This document shows positions 50,278-60,577 of a stretch of DNA of 64,000 nucleotides, one piece after another. Source of the DNA: Nematocida homosporus (taxonomy: Eukaryota; Microsporidia); the NCBI RefSeq assembly GCF_024244095.1, contig NW_026250682.1, positions 53,096-117,095 of the forward strand, in the 5' to 3' direction. The translations under genes and the position numbers were made by a program. The notes under the pieces were generated by a model. It worked only from the letters and a program-made list of their open reading frames with translations, was not told where the DNA came from and did no database searches. The stretch's first letter is position 1. Each line of letters starts with the position of its first letter.

Positions 50278-52530
50278 ATGCCACTATCTTTAGGACCACA
50301 AAAAGCACTTTGTGTCCTCCCATTAAACACGCTAAACAGAATGCTAATTCATAATGGCACTAGCGACTCTATCCTGAACACTGTACGTGCCACTATATCT
50401 GCACCAGCACTGAACATCGCAAAGTTACTCAAGACATGGTGTTTAAAGAGTAGGCAAAGTAGGGTTAGTATTGGGCTGTATCTCTTGCTGGCCTTGCTGG
50501 TCTTTCTAACTAGCCACGCGGGATCGCCTAAGAATATTCAGATGACCTTGCCCGATTCGAAACAAGTAGCCAACATCATGACATTAATTGGGTTTTCATT
50601 TGATAGTCCGAACCCGGCTGTGACGGTTTATGCCTATATTCCTAACCAAGTAAAAGAGCCTGCATTGGATCCTAACTCAGCGTCAAATAATATACCTAGC
50701 TATGTGGTAACGTATGCCGGTCTAATGATCAGTTTTGAATTGCCTTCCTACTTCAATTTAGATAAGGCTGCGGCCGCCTTGAATGAGCTAAGAAAGATTG
50801 CCTCTATTAAGGTTGATCATTTTTTGGTCATACTATTGCCTGCCAAGATCAGCGGCCACGAGATATTTCCGCGAATTTTATCTCGGGTTGTTAATATGGT
50901 TGACTGTTCGCAGCTCGAAATGTGCCTTACAGATGACCAGGAAGAAAACCCGGCCATCAATCAGATAGACTGGATAAAGGCTTGTCTGCAAGAAGCACAA
51001 AACACATCCAAGCATGCTGTTTATGGCCCAATATGTGAGCTGCAATTTAGCCCAGAAACCAAGACGGAAGTCTTTCTTTTAATCTACTATGGCATTGCTC
51101 TATGGCGGCCAATTTCAAGCCTTTATTTGTCACAAGTCAGACCCCAATCACTTGCACCTTTTAACCAGTTTCCATTGAAAAAGGGATACACCATCGTTTC
51201 TAAACACTGTCCAGAGAATGCAGTGTTTGATTTTAGCTCTCTTCCCGGCACAACAGGCTGCGGAAGGATAGCGCTTTGTGACCGCAATGCCATGGAGCTG
51301 ACCATAGTTGGTCTTGAAAACGCAGTTGATAAATATTCCACAGTCTCTCTAGAAGTTCCGTGGAAGGCTCTCCTGTACATGAGCGAGCACAATGCGTCTC
51401 CAATTCAAGTTTTCTCTCTTCGCGCCCGTCATGTTTCCCAAAGCTATATCCAACAAATGCACCAAACCCGGCACGGATCAAAATGGCTCAAACCTAAGAT
51501 CTTTGCTGATAAAGTCACACTTGAAATTGACAAAAATGCACCATGTAACTCTCGAAAATACTACAAGGAAGTGTCCACTACGGATGTCTTTATCAAGCAC
51601 GGCATTAAGGCCAAGGAGATTATGGTCAAATATCAGGTCGGTCGAATAGATTTTGATGCAACCATGCAATTCTTTGTGGACGTCTATGCTTTATTAGATA
51701 GGCCTGACGTAGGTTTGAACAAGAATATTATATGTTGCGGTGACCAACTTAACGACCCAGACTGGACACTTGACGAAACTGTTAGCATCCAACTTAATCA
51801 ACGCAAGTTAAGTTCTGAGATCAAGAGATACAAGAGAACTAACCACCTCGACTGTTTCTGCCAGAATATACACTATGCAGTCATTGAGATTGCCGGCAAC
51901 CGTACTCCAAACAAGAAACAAGTCGAGCGGTGCATTTCTCTTCTAAGCATCTTCCAAAGCATCACCGCCCAAGAGCTCAAAATCTCTAATGTTCGCACCC
52001 ATAGCGATACCACTACTTACTTTGATATAATCACTCTAAGGTTAAAAGCGGCCCAACAAACCAAGTGGCCTCTCGCTCTTAACACCCTGGTGCTAGACAA
52101 TGTTGATGAAAAGATCATTTACTGGATGCTGGGGTGCTACACCTTTACTAGCTTAATCACAATATACCTTCAAAACCAGCACTTCAATAATCTTGCCATT
52201 GCCCAGATTCTTTTCCTTCACCCGGGGCCTCAAGAGATTGGCTCACTTGTCATTAATGAATTCAGCGGGCTACACGAAGTAAAACATTACGACCGGCGGG
52301 GGAAGGGTGAGAAGTTTTCACTCTTGAGGTGTATCGATAATGCACAAAAACACAAACGATCAAGCGAAGACCTTGGCCTGCACAAACTGGTTTTATATGC
52401 AAACAACGAAGACTATATCATGTATCCCGATGCAATGGCTGAACTTCAGCGCCATGGCATTAAGATTAAACCCATGCTGCCCAAAGAATACCTCACCAAA
52501 CAGCATCCGACAGCAACTATTCAGCTATGA
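50278..52530 (+). CDS. RING-family protein, member 2, truncated without RING
   Basis: It has 750 residues using the ATG at 50278 (MPLSLGPQKAL), chosen because the paralogue at 54499 begins MPLSLSM; an ATG at 50236 would add 14 hydrophobic residues. It has the same layout as member 1: hydrophobic segment (VSIGLYLLLALLVFLTSHAG), PDSKQVANIMTLIGFSF, IICCGDQLNDPDWTL, NTLVLDNVDEKIIYWMLGCY, LQNQHFNNLAIAQILFLHPG, LHEVKHYDR, LHKLVLY. It stops at KQHPTATIQL, well before where the RING would begin, and no RING is encoded in the following 700 bp. It is either a truncated allele or a RING-less family form. Element A starts about 105 bp after the stop. Confidence 0.8.
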   Translation: MPLSLGPQKALCVLPLNTLNRMLIHNGTSDSILNTVRATISAPALNIAKLLKTWCLKSRQSRVSIGLYLLLALLVFLTSHAGSPKNIQMTLPDSKQVANIMTLIGFSFDSPNPAVTVYAYIPNQVKEPALDPNSASNNIPSYVVTYAGLMISFELPSYFNLDKAAAALNELRKIASIKVDHFLVILLPAKISGHEIFPRILSRVVNMVDCSQLEMCLTDDQEENPAINQIDWIKACLQEAQNTSKHAVYGPICELQFSPETKTEVFLLIYYGIALWRPISSLYLSQVRPQSLAPFNQFPLKKGYTIVSKHCPENAVFDFSSLPGTTGCGRIALCDRNAMELTIVGLENAVDKYSTVSLEVPWKALLYMSEHNASPIQVFSLRARHVSQSYIQQMHQTRHGSKWLKPKIFADKVTLEIDKNAPCNSRKYYKEVSTTDVFIKHGIKAKEIMVKYQVGRIDFDATMQFFVDVYALLDRPDVGLNKNIICCGDQLNDPDWTLDETVSIQLNQRKLSSEIKRYKRTNHLDCFCQNIHYAVIEIAGNRTPNKKQVERCISLLSIFQSITAQELKISNVRTHSDTTTYFDIITLRLKAAQQTKWPLALNTLVLDNVDEKIIYWMLGCYTFTSLITIYLQNQHFNNLAIAQILFLHPGPQEIGSLVINEFSGLHEVKHYDRRGKGEKFSLLRCIDNAQKHKRSSEDLGLHKLVLYANNEDYIMYPDAMAELQRHGIKIKPMLPKEYLTKQHPTATIQL

Positions 52531-52636
52531 AGATCAAGAAAGGGCTTATTGCAGTGCTCAAGGGAGGTATAAGACCTCTCATCCAAATATACTCGACGAG
52601 AGACAAATTGGGTTAGTATGCGAGTCTGAACCGTTT

Positions 52637-52893
52637 CTAGATCTGGTATAGTCTTCTGTAAGTTTTTCATGTATGTCATAGAGGGTCTTGGAAAGTTTTG
52701 GAAAGTCTTTTATCAATCTTCGTCGTATATTTATACTCTGAAACCAGTGATAGCAAGATTGAGATTTCTTTTGGAATGTATTGGCTTATCTAAAGTAGTA
52801 CGGAATAAATATCTACATTATCTGTACTTACTCGTCTAAAAGTAGAAACGATTTGAGAACCTCATTAAGATGTGTGGGGGATGACGGACACCA
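52637..52893 (+). repeat. Dispersed element A, copy 3
   Basis: CTAGATCTGGTATAGTCTTC, CTGTAAGTTTTTCATGTATG, a GTCTTGGAAAGTTTTGGAAA duplication (10-bp units), CAATCTTCGTCGTATATTTA, TAAAGTAGTACGGAATAAAT, ATCTACATTATCTGTACTTA, CTCATTAAGATGTGTGGGGG. The longest copy. Confidence 0.85.
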
Positions 52894-52917
52894 CACTAAT
52901 ACCAACACGAACTTAAT

Positions 52918-53007
52918 ATAACGTCATCTCACACCCACATCTTTATTTACTCAATAAATGGTACCCACACTTATCTCAAGGAATATCTTTAATAGAGTAT
53001 GTATTAG
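52918..53007 (-). repeat. Dispersed element B, copy 4 (inverted, partial)
   Basis: On the minus strand: CTAATACATACTCTATTAAA, TTCCTTGAGATAAGTGTGGG, TACCATTTATTGAGTAAATA, GTGTGAGATGACGTTATATT region. It is closest to copy 1 and ends at the palindromic box. Confidence 0.75.
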
Positions 53008-53238
53008 TTAAGATGGACTTCGTATTGGATACTACACCAATAGTTATGAAAGCAACAAGACAAACCTATCTTCTGTAACACCACTACCAAATAATCCTTC
53101 AAACACCACAATTTAACAATGAGCTAATGGCTATGCCAGTTTTAACAAGCTTGCTTTATTTCGTCTTCAGATTTCAAAGACAGCCTTGTTATTAACGAAC
53201 TAACACCAGCAAAATGCCTCCGTCCCTGTTTGGAATAG

Positions 53239-53991
53239 CTAGTCTTTCTGGTTGTTCAAGTCAGTTCGCGCAAACCAACTCTGTGCTTGATGAAGCAAGT
53301 TGCTCACAAAATTCCCATTATCTGTGGCCTTATTTTGCCTGTTGTCTTGCTCCACTTGCTTAAAGATCGCCGAAAATGGTCCATAGAACCCATTTTTGAT
53401 GTCATTATAAATAAGAGTAACGCCCTCTTCCTCATCATCTTGATCATCTTCTTTCCATTTGTTTATAGCTGGCGTTGGGCCCACTGGCGGATGCATTAGA
53501 AGCGCAAATGAACCGCCATGCGGGATTTTAGCCTCACTAAAGCGCTCATTAAACATGTTGCATACATATGCCTTAACAGTGCTGCTCAATTTTGAACCAG
53601 TGTTTGGCGGCAACTTGACAGTGGGTGTTATAAAAGGAGCTACACACCAATCGAAGATAATAATATCAACTTCCCCCACCCGCCCCTGCATGCCATCGAT
53701 TAGCGACGAGACTCTTTGTTTGACTTCGTTTACCCCTTGCAACCCTGTCTTGCCTTTTTGCATCTCCACCAACATCACAACTGACGTCGGAAGATTATTA
53801 TGGACTTTTACATTAGGATAATAAAGCTTGGCTTCTATTGTTGTGATTCTATAAAACTTCGCCATATCAGAGACATGCTCATATATATCGATGATCTTAT
53901 GAACATAGATGTAATTCTGGCTTCCCACAATCGAACAAACTAAGCTCGTAAACACTATCAACGGCAATAATAACACCCTGTCAATTTTCAT
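53239..53991 (-). CDS. Predicted secreted protein, unknown function
   Basis: It has 250 residues, with a clear signal peptide MKIDRVLLLPLIVFTSLVCS ending near IVGS/QN. The mature part has a globular region (YIYVHKIIDIYEHVSDMAKF; SSLIDGMQGRVGEVDIIIFD; YVCNMFNERFSEAKIPHGG), an acidic loop (KWKEDDQDDEEEGVTLIY) and a helical end. Two cysteines, in DWCVAP and YVCNMF, could form a disulfide. No family is recognised. It lies on the opposite strand between two RING-family genes, in the accessory block, which suggests a host-facing role, but that is inference only. Confidence 0.75.
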   Translation of the reverse strand: MKIDRVLLLPLIVFTSLVCSIVGSQNYIYVHKIIDIYEHVSDMAKFYRITTIEAKLYYPNVKVHNNLPTSVVMLVEMQKGKTGLQGVNEVKQRVSSLIDGMQGRVGEVDIIIFDWCVAPFITPTVKLPPNTGSKLSSTVKAYVCNMFNERFSEAKIPHGGSFALLMHPPVGPTPAINKWKEDDQDDEEEGVTLIYNDIKNGFYGPFSAIFKQVEQDNRQNKATDNGNFVSNLLHQAQSWFARTDLNNQKD

Positions 53992-54498
53992 TTTATCTCT
54001 ATTTCAAAACTACAAAGTTTATGTCTACAATTTAATATTGATCTAGATAGACAACTCACGGACTTGGCACAGATTTAGTTGTTTGATTGCCTTTCTACGC
54101 CATCCATTTACTTCTATTCTCACTCTATTTTAATCCAACCCGTCTATGTTTTATACTAGCCCTAATATTAAACTAAACTAAAACCAACCCAAATTAAGAT
54201 TAACTCAGTATGGTTTCATTTTTACTTTACATTAGCTTTAGTCCTACTTCAATTTCTTTGACATATACCCCAGATCTAGATATGTACTAACATACACTAA
54301 CATGCACCAGCTTCCAGGAAACCTATCTGGCAAGTCCCCAAACCAATCCAAGTTAGCATCAGGACCAACTTAATCTAACAGAATCCAACTTAATCGCAAC
54401 CCAACTTAATAGGCTTACCATCAATTGATTACCATGTTAGGCATTGCCCAGTGGCAATTAGGGCTATCAGGCTATCTTCTTTTTTATTTCCACAGATT
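53992..54498. other. Intergenic, 507 bp, no gene seen
   Basis: Unique AT-rich sequence next to the secreted gene, then AACTAAACTAAAACCAACCC and ATACACTAACATGCACC stretches, then AACTTAATCTAACAG tracts before the RING-family start. A divergent promoter region. Confidence 0.5.
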
Positions 54499-57400
54499 AT
54501 GCCGCTATCTCTATCTATGAACAAGCCAACCAAAACTCATCTAATTAGCCACAGATCAACATCAATCTCAAACCAGTTATGTGTTCGTCAAGCTGTTCAG
54601 AGTATCAAACACATTATTATGCTTGCTCCTAGCACAGCTAGCGCCTCTACAAACCGCAGTGATCATTTTAAGGAAATTAAGCCTGGCAATGTTGCTAGGC
54701 TGTGTCTGCTTCTCTTAATAGTTAGTTCGATTTATGTCTCAGGCATAAGCACCAACATATCCCTAGTTGCTGCACAAAACGAGCTACCCAGCTCCGATGC
54801 AATGATTCTAATGATGGAGTCAATGGGTTTTGAATTTAAAAGCGTGGGGCGGGCACTGATCGTTAAGTCCTACCACCCCAACGAACCAGAAAAAGTAGGC
54901 GGAGCTGACAATTCATTGCCAACCCAATGCAGCTTAGCGGCATGGGAGACACCCATTTATGTGGTCGAATACCCAACCCAATATCTCACCTTTCATCTAC
55001 CCGCATACATACATATACATAAGGCCCGACTAGTACTATTTGAGCTAAGAAAGATCGCGTTTATTAAGACGAGCCATGCTACTATCAATTATGCCCATTC
55101 TAACCCAGGAATAACCTCAATCAATTTACAAATTCTATCTCGAGTCGTCAACATGCTAGACTGTATGGTCCTGGAGCTATGCTTGGATCCTCGGCATCAC
55201 GAAGAGATAGCTAAAAGCCCAGAGGATTTGAAGAAAATCCAGATAGAGGCACGCGATACCGTCAAACATGCTTCTTACACGCTAAAATGCCGACTCCAGT
55301 TTACAAACATCCAAAGCAAGGAGCAGCACACAGAATTGCTACGCCATGGAATTATCATACAAAGGCCTATTTCAAGCGTCTATTTAGATGATAACCAAAT
55401 CGATGCCATTTCTCTCCTTCAGCACGTGTCGCTAATCAACGGATATGAATTTTCATTTGAATGGACGCATAGCACATCAGATATTGATCTCAACCTGCTC
55501 CAAACACTCCCGGTCAAGTGCAAGCAGCTTTTCATTATAGGCCATCCAGACAGGCCAGGTATAAGCACAATAGACGGTCTTGAAAATGCTATTATAAAGC
55601 ACCCAAAGATGTCTCTGAAAGCCAGCTGGGCAACCATCCAGTATCTCTGCGTGCACAACAAATCTCTAATACACGTCCATACTATTGAAGGCATATTGGT
55701 CTCCCATCTTTCTAACCAGACCGGGCGCCAACCCTCTCAAAACCCAGTCTCTTCTGACTTCCGCATCTCCGCATCTCTAGGCATTATCACAATCGACAAC
55801 AATCTACCATGCCAATCCACAGATTACTATAAACTGATGTACAAACAAGAGGACTTTACCAAACTAGGCATATCCTTTGAACAGATTCAATTTGACTATC
55901 AGGAAGACCGAGTAGATTTGTATGCCACCTTAGAAGCATTTTACGGCATCAAAGCGTTGGATACAATGCCAACGGAAGTTCTAACAAGGGCGGTTATATG
56001 TTGCGGAGACAAACTCAGCGATCCCAACTGGATGCTTCAAGAAACACTCAATATCTGGCTCAACAAGATCCAAATAGATGACAATCGCCAGAGCTATATA
56101 TGCTTTGCCACCCGAGACTGCTCAAGCCGTTGGCACATGCACTTCTGTCGCTGTATACACTATACATGCATCAGGATTTCTGGTGGCAACGACTCCGACG
56201 AGAAGAAGCCGGTCAAGAAATGCATCCTTCTACTAACTGTACTTCAAAGCCTCACGGCCAAAGAACTTAAAATCTCTAATATCCGCAACGATAAGCAAAT
56301 CGAGACTCAGTTTAACATATCCGTTCTCAAATCAAAAATAGCTAAGTCAACCAAATGGCATCTTAACGTCAAATTCCTGATACTAGATAACGTTGACCAA
56401 CAAATCATTTATTGGATGCTAGGACATTACACTTTTACAAACCCAATCGAAATATACCTTCTAAACCAGCACTTCAGCAACCTTGCCATTGCCGAAGTTC
56501 TCTCACTTCCTCAAACCGAGCAAATCGCATTACTCGAGATTAACAACATTCTGGGACTAAACGAAGTGATCAATTTCCAACAAAAAACCAACCAAACCAA
56601 TGGATTCTCAATATTCAGATATATAAAGGCAGCAATGAAACAGCACAATCCATCGGGAAGTCTTGACACATTCAGCTCACTCAGCTCACTCGACACATTC
56701 AACGCACTCAACACACTTAACTTGCACAAACTATCATTGCAACTAGGCTGTCTCAACTTTAGCTTATATACTAAGCTCATCCAGAAGCTTGCCAGCTATA
56801 ATATTCAACTATCAGCGATGCCACTAGAAGATTATATCAAAGGCGCCGCATCAAACCCCATTGCCAATCTAGCAGTACACAAAAGACTGTTTACGCTCTA
56901 TAACATTACTCTAGCGGCCCTAGAAGCCGGCCTCAAGGCCCACCAGACTCCAACCAGGACCCAACACCGACCACTCCCTACTCTCCTCCGACAATCCGTC
57001 GAGGAATTACGACTGGAGTTCTCTCGCCGCCAATCCCTAAACGAGCCAGACTTGATAACAATTATCCGCTGGGTAGCTTGCTTATTTAAGGATCTGGTTG
57101 CATTACGACTAGCCAATGTCAGGCTGACATGTCGGGCAACATTTGCACTGAGATCTCACAAATATTGGGTTTATGGCCTATGCACGCTTGCCAATATTTA
57201 CATAGAAATTGACCTGTTCTCGCAAAAGCATGTTAGATTACCAATCCAACTGTATAGCCATGCCATGGTGTCAAATGTCTTTAATTACCGGCCCGAACTC
57301 ACCGCAATATCATCGGCAACCTTGCTCCGGTTTATTGCCTTTATCGACCAAATCGACAAGTTTGTCTCGAATCATGCCTTTCCCAAAGCATCCCTCAAAA

Positions 57401-57888
57401 TGATCGTAAATTCCATTAAGGAAAACAAGACTGATTTCGAATGTCCCGTTTGTTTCCGGGTTCTTGGTATGGTCCCTAGCGAAAGAGGATGGAAAAACAT
57501 ATCCTGTTTCCTAACTTCATCGCCCACCCACAACTTATATAACTCAAGCGACAACTTCGCAGCACTTTGCTATCTCAAATGCGGGCACCGCATCTGCAAT
57601 GAGTGCATACCCAAGATGAAAAAGATGCCGAGCACTCAATGTCCCACCTGCCGTACACCAAACGTCTACGACAATCCCCACCGGCTCATCGGCATTCCTC
57701 TATCTAGGTTTATCTTTGCCGAAGACAGTGTTAAAACACTCCACCCCAACCCCGACCAACTCAATGCCTATACATGGGACAATGAGCAAATCTATTTCTA
57801 CATACCCTATAGCCAGATAGACAACCTTCTCCGCGGCCTTGATAAAAACCCAAACCATGACGTTCCCAAGGAAGTAAGCGTCATCTAA
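54499..57888 (+). CDS. Large RING-domain family protein, member 3
   Basis: It has 1129 residues from the ATG at 54499 (MPLSLSMNKPTKTHL). A hydrophobic segment near residues 65-90 (LCLLLLIVSSIYVSGIS) follows a basic leader. Family blocks: LPSSDAMILMMESMGFEF, VICCGDKLSDPNWML, FLILDNVDQQIIYWMLGHYT, LLNQHFSNLAIAEVLSLP, LNEVINF, LHKLSLQLG. The C-terminal RING (about 982-1051) has CPVC...CYLKCGHRICNEC...CPTC, all eight ligands present, then HRLIGIPLSRFIF and YTW...IYFYIPY. A Ser/Leu-rich insertion (SSLSSLDTFNALNTLN, near 730-745) is unique to this member. Function inferred as for member 1. Confidence 0.85.
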   Translation: MPLSLSMNKPTKTHLISHRSTSISNQLCVRQAVQSIKHIIMLAPSTASASTNRSDHFKEIKPGNVARLCLLLLIVSSIYVSGISTNISLVAAQNELPSSDAMILMMESMGFEFKSVGRALIVKSYHPNEPEKVGGADNSLPTQCSLAAWETPIYVVEYPTQYLTFHLPAYIHIHKARLVLFELRKIAFIKTSHATINYAHSNPGITSINLQILSRVVNMLDCMVLELCLDPRHHEEIAKSPEDLKKIQIEARDTVKHASYTLKCRLQFTNIQSKEQHTELLRHGIIIQRPISSVYLDDNQIDAISLLQHVSLINGYEFSFEWTHSTSDIDLNLLQTLPVKCKQLFIIGHPDRPGISTIDGLENAIIKHPKMSLKASWATIQYLCVHNKSLIHVHTIEGILVSHLSNQTGRQPSQNPVSSDFRISASLGIITIDNNLPCQSTDYYKLMYKQEDFTKLGISFEQIQFDYQEDRVDLYATLEAFYGIKALDTMPTEVLTRAVICCGDKLSDPNWMLQETLNIWLNKIQIDDNRQSYICFATRDCSSRWHMHFCRCIHYTCIRISGGNDSDEKKPVKKCILLLTVLQSLTAKELKISNIRNDKQIETQFNISVLKSKIAKSTKWHLNVKFLILDNVDQQIIYWMLGHYTFTNPIEIYLLNQHFSNLAIAEVLSLPQTEQIALLEINNILGLNEVINFQQKTNQTNGFSIFRYIKAAMKQHNPSGSLDTFSSLSSLDTFNALNTLNLHKLSLQLGCLNFSLYTKLIQKLASYNIQLSAMPLEDYIKGAASNPIANLAVHKRLFTLYNITLAALEAGLKAHQTPTRTQHRPLPTLLRQSVEELRLEFSRRQSLNEPDLITIIRWVACLFKDLVALRLANVRLTCRATFALRSHKYWVYGLCTLANIYIEIDLFSQKHVRLPIQLYSHAMVSNVFNYRPELTAISSATLLRFIAFIDQIDKFVSNHAFPKASLKMIVNSIKENKTDFECPVCFRVLGMVPSERGWKNISCFLTSSPTHNLYNSSDNFAALCYLKCGHRICNECIPKMKKMPSTQCPTCRTPNVYDNPHRLIGIPLSRFIFAEDSVKTLHPNPDQLNAYTWDNEQIYFYIPYSQIDNLLRGLDKNPNHDVPKEVSVI

Positions 57889-58187
57889 TCAGCACCAGCA
57901 TCTGAGAATGCAAGCCAATACTAACCCAATGAGTCACTCAAGTCCATTAAGCACCCAAACCACTCGATCCCACCTAATTCTAGGGCCAACATCAAATAGT
58001 ACACCAACCCAACACCAACTCAATAAACCTAACTCAAACCTAAATCAAATCAATTGCTTCCTCTAGCAACTTAACATATCAATTTATCACATCAAAATAC
58101 TATCAAAATACCACATCAACACTATCAAAATACCACCACAATAGATAATTCAGCTACTTAACCCAATACTAGCCTCTTTTTTTTGCG

Positions 58188-59516
58188 ATGAACGACGAAT
58201 TACTCCATCTTGGTGAAACTTCTCTCAATAAGTATTTAGCCCGAATTATTCCTGATTATACTACGGCCAAAAATGAACTTGAAATACTTATCACTAACAT
58301 GCCCCAAAAACACTCACTAGCCAACTACATCTTTAATGAACTTGCTAAGGAAGGCATTTCCACCGAAGAAATCACCGCACATGAAATAGAAATCCTTAAG
58401 AATGCTTCTTCCGACTACTTCCTCTTAACCAACGCGATTCTTTACTTAGAACGAAGATGGAACACCCAAATAGTCACCGAAATCATTCAAAGTTCCCTTT
58501 CAGCACACCAAGCCTCACTTCTACTAAGTTTAGTCATTGACCCCAAAGAAGAAGCAGTTGAAAACCCATGCAATATCACACCATTCTCTTTAACTCTCCC
58601 CGCCGATTTCACTGGAGTAGAAGAAGTCCACCAAATTCTCATGCACCTTAGCAGCCAAGACTACCTTAACTCTTTCCGTGATACTTTTACAGCGTACAAA
58701 ACCATCCAAGCCTACGGCCTCAACCCAACTCTAGCTACCATCGAACTATTCAACCTAAGCAAGCACGAAGGCATTGGTTTCAAAGACATTCTTGCTGCTA
58801 TCATTCTTGGGTTAGCCCGTCCTACTCCTAATCTTCTCTACTACTGCAACCTCTTTATCAAAATGTACAAGAAGAACAAAACCATTCTTCCTTCTTTCCT
58901 ACACGTTCTAATTACCATGTTTAATCATTCTGATCCTTTCTGGCCACAAATACAAGCCATTATCCCCCATCTCTACCTCAATCTCCCTCGTGAAAGAGAA
59001 GTTCTCTACCCTCTCCTAACTGTCCTCAGTCCCAAACAAGCTCTTTTCCTCTACGAGTCATTCAACGGCCGCCTTCCCCAGCTAGAAATCTTTGATCCAT
59101 TCACCACCGCTCGCCAAACCATTCCTTCCTCCAACATCCGTACTCTTACTCGTTCTCTTCTTAACATCCCCGAAGACCAAACTTACCATCTCCCAAGCAC
59201 TACCACAAACACTACCACTACACCAATCCCACCCCAATCTTCTACCACTACAACACCTACATTTACTCCCCAAACCAGCCTTTCCCAAATCCAAGAGCAC
59301 CTGGATGCCTTCTTCCACTTCTTCCTTACCAAAACCGCGCCATCCTTTACTCACTTCAACAACACTCTCCTGGAGTACAAAGCCCTTTTCAAAACTCTCA
59401 CCTCCGACCAAGTCCAGCAATTCACCACAGCCCTCCTTTCCACCACTAACTCCCTTACCTACAAAGAACTTGCCACCCACCGCCTCTACTCCCTCCTTGT
59501 CCTCAATGTAGCCTAA
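58188..59516 (+). CDS. Hypothetical helical-repeat protein, 442 aa
   Basis: Not securely recognised. The protein is almost wholly alpha-helical, with a low-complexity Thr/Pro spacer (TTTNTTTTPIPPQSSTTTT, about 348-375). The C-terminal part (APSFTHFNNTLLEYKALFKTL) faintly recalls the SFSHxFxALxKFxxVFKTL segment of the cap-binding protein CBP80 (NCBP1), which also has MIF4G-type helical repeats. This is a weak resemblance only. There is no signal peptide or membrane span. It sits between RING-family genes but has a housekeeping look: no secretion signal and ordinary composition. Confidence 0.7.
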   Translation: MNDELLHLGETSLNKYLARIIPDYTTAKNELEILITNMPQKHSLANYIFNELAKEGISTEEITAHEIEILKNASSDYFLLTNAILYLERRWNTQIVTEIIQSSLSAHQASLLLSLVIDPKEEAVENPCNITPFSLTLPADFTGVEEVHQILMHLSSQDYLNSFRDTFTAYKTIQAYGLNPTLATIELFNLSKHEGIGFKDILAAIILGLARPTPNLLYYCNLFIKMYKKNKTILPSFLHVLITMFNHSDPFWPQIQAIIPHLYLNLPREREVLYPLLTVLSPKQALFLYESFNGRLPQLEIFDPFTTARQTIPSSNIRTLTRSLLNIPEDQTYHLPSTTTNTTTTPIPPQSSTTTTPTFTPQTSLSQIQEHLDAFFHFFLTKTAPSFTHFNNTLLEYKALFKTLTSDQVQQFTTALLSTTNSLTYKELATHRLYSLLVLNVA

Positions 59517-60577
59517 CCCAATACATCCCCTTTATCTTCACCTTATTACCCTCACCTTATTACCACCATCTTATTACCGCCATCTTATTAAACTGAATGC
59601 ACATATTACTTTACATTACATTAAGTTACACTAAGTTATACCACATTAAGTTACTGTAGTGCCCATGGGATGGATAACATCCATTAGCCAATACATACTT
59701 CATTAAAGACATTCCTTGAGACGAACGCTGGTACCGTTTATTAAGTAAATATAGGTGTGAGTGTGAGGATGACGTCATATCAAATGTAGATAAGATATGC
59801 AAAACTAAACTGGTTAAAGCCTCCTGGTTATATTAAAGTTACGTGTTAGTCTTGGTTTAGTACTAAGTAGTGTGTAACTTACCATTAATCAGGTAGATCG
59901 TGTGGAAATTGGGTAGTGGTTAGTATTACGGCACTACATTAATATCTGGATGTTAAATGTGTGGACAATACTCAGCGTGGTTTTCTTGCCGACTTCTTCA
60001 TTAGATCAGGTTCAAATATCTATTCAATTGGGTTAGTATAAGGCTAATCTTAAAATAAATTCAATAGTGTTCATTTTGAAATTTGGTTGAGTTCTTCTTG
60101 AGTTTTACTTTCACTTAGTGTTTGTTTGGTCTGTTGTGAATTTAGATCTGCTTCAGTCGATTACAATGTCAAGTAGTAGACTAGTAGAGACTTGGGCTGT
60201 TGAATAGAAGTGTTACGGTTGGAGATATTTAGGGGCTACAGAGACCAGAGCGTAATATTAAGATAAGCAATGTAGTCTGGTTTCATTGGGTTAGGACAAT
60301 AAAGAAGACATAGAGAAGTTGTGCTAGTTTGATTTATTTGAGTTGTGGTGGTGTAATGTAGTGATGATGTAGTGGTGTAGGGTTGAGATGGATAGATTCC
60401 ATTGAGTAGCTCAAAAGGGTATTGGGTTAAGTGAATAGAGGGGTGGGTGGGGTGATATAGTGGTTGAAAGCACCAAAATAAGCTAGTGCCACTATGGGGT
60501 TAGTATTTGTAGGACAAGGTTAGAGTTGCCGGGTTATTGGTTCTTTCACACTAAAGTGGATGAAAAGTCCGGTTGGC
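59517..60577. other. Intergenic, about 1.06 kb, element B copy 5, no gene
   Basis: ACCTTATTACC and CATTAAGTTACA repeats to about 59660, then element B copy 5 (59690-59950), then unique T/G-leaning sequence with AATAAA-like motifs near 60050 and 60298. A long stretch without a supportable gene or RNA. Confidence 0.55.
59690..59950 (+). repeat. Dispersed element B, copy 5
   Basis: CCAATACATACTTCATTAAA, GACATTCCTTGAGACGAACG, GGTACCGTTTATTAAGTAAA, GAGGATGACGTCATATCAAA, GTACTAAGTAGTGTGTAACT, AATCAGGTAGATCGTGTGGA and TATTACGGCACTACATTAAT. An intact TGACGTCA palindrome. Confidence 0.8.

Larger units (their letters stand above)
52531..53238. other. Intergenic, 708 bp, elements A and B side by side
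   Basis: Element A copy 3 (52637-52893) is followed after 24 bp by an inverted part of element B (52918-53007). The rest shows no gene. No remnants of a RING domain were found in any frame I read. Confidence 0.6.
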
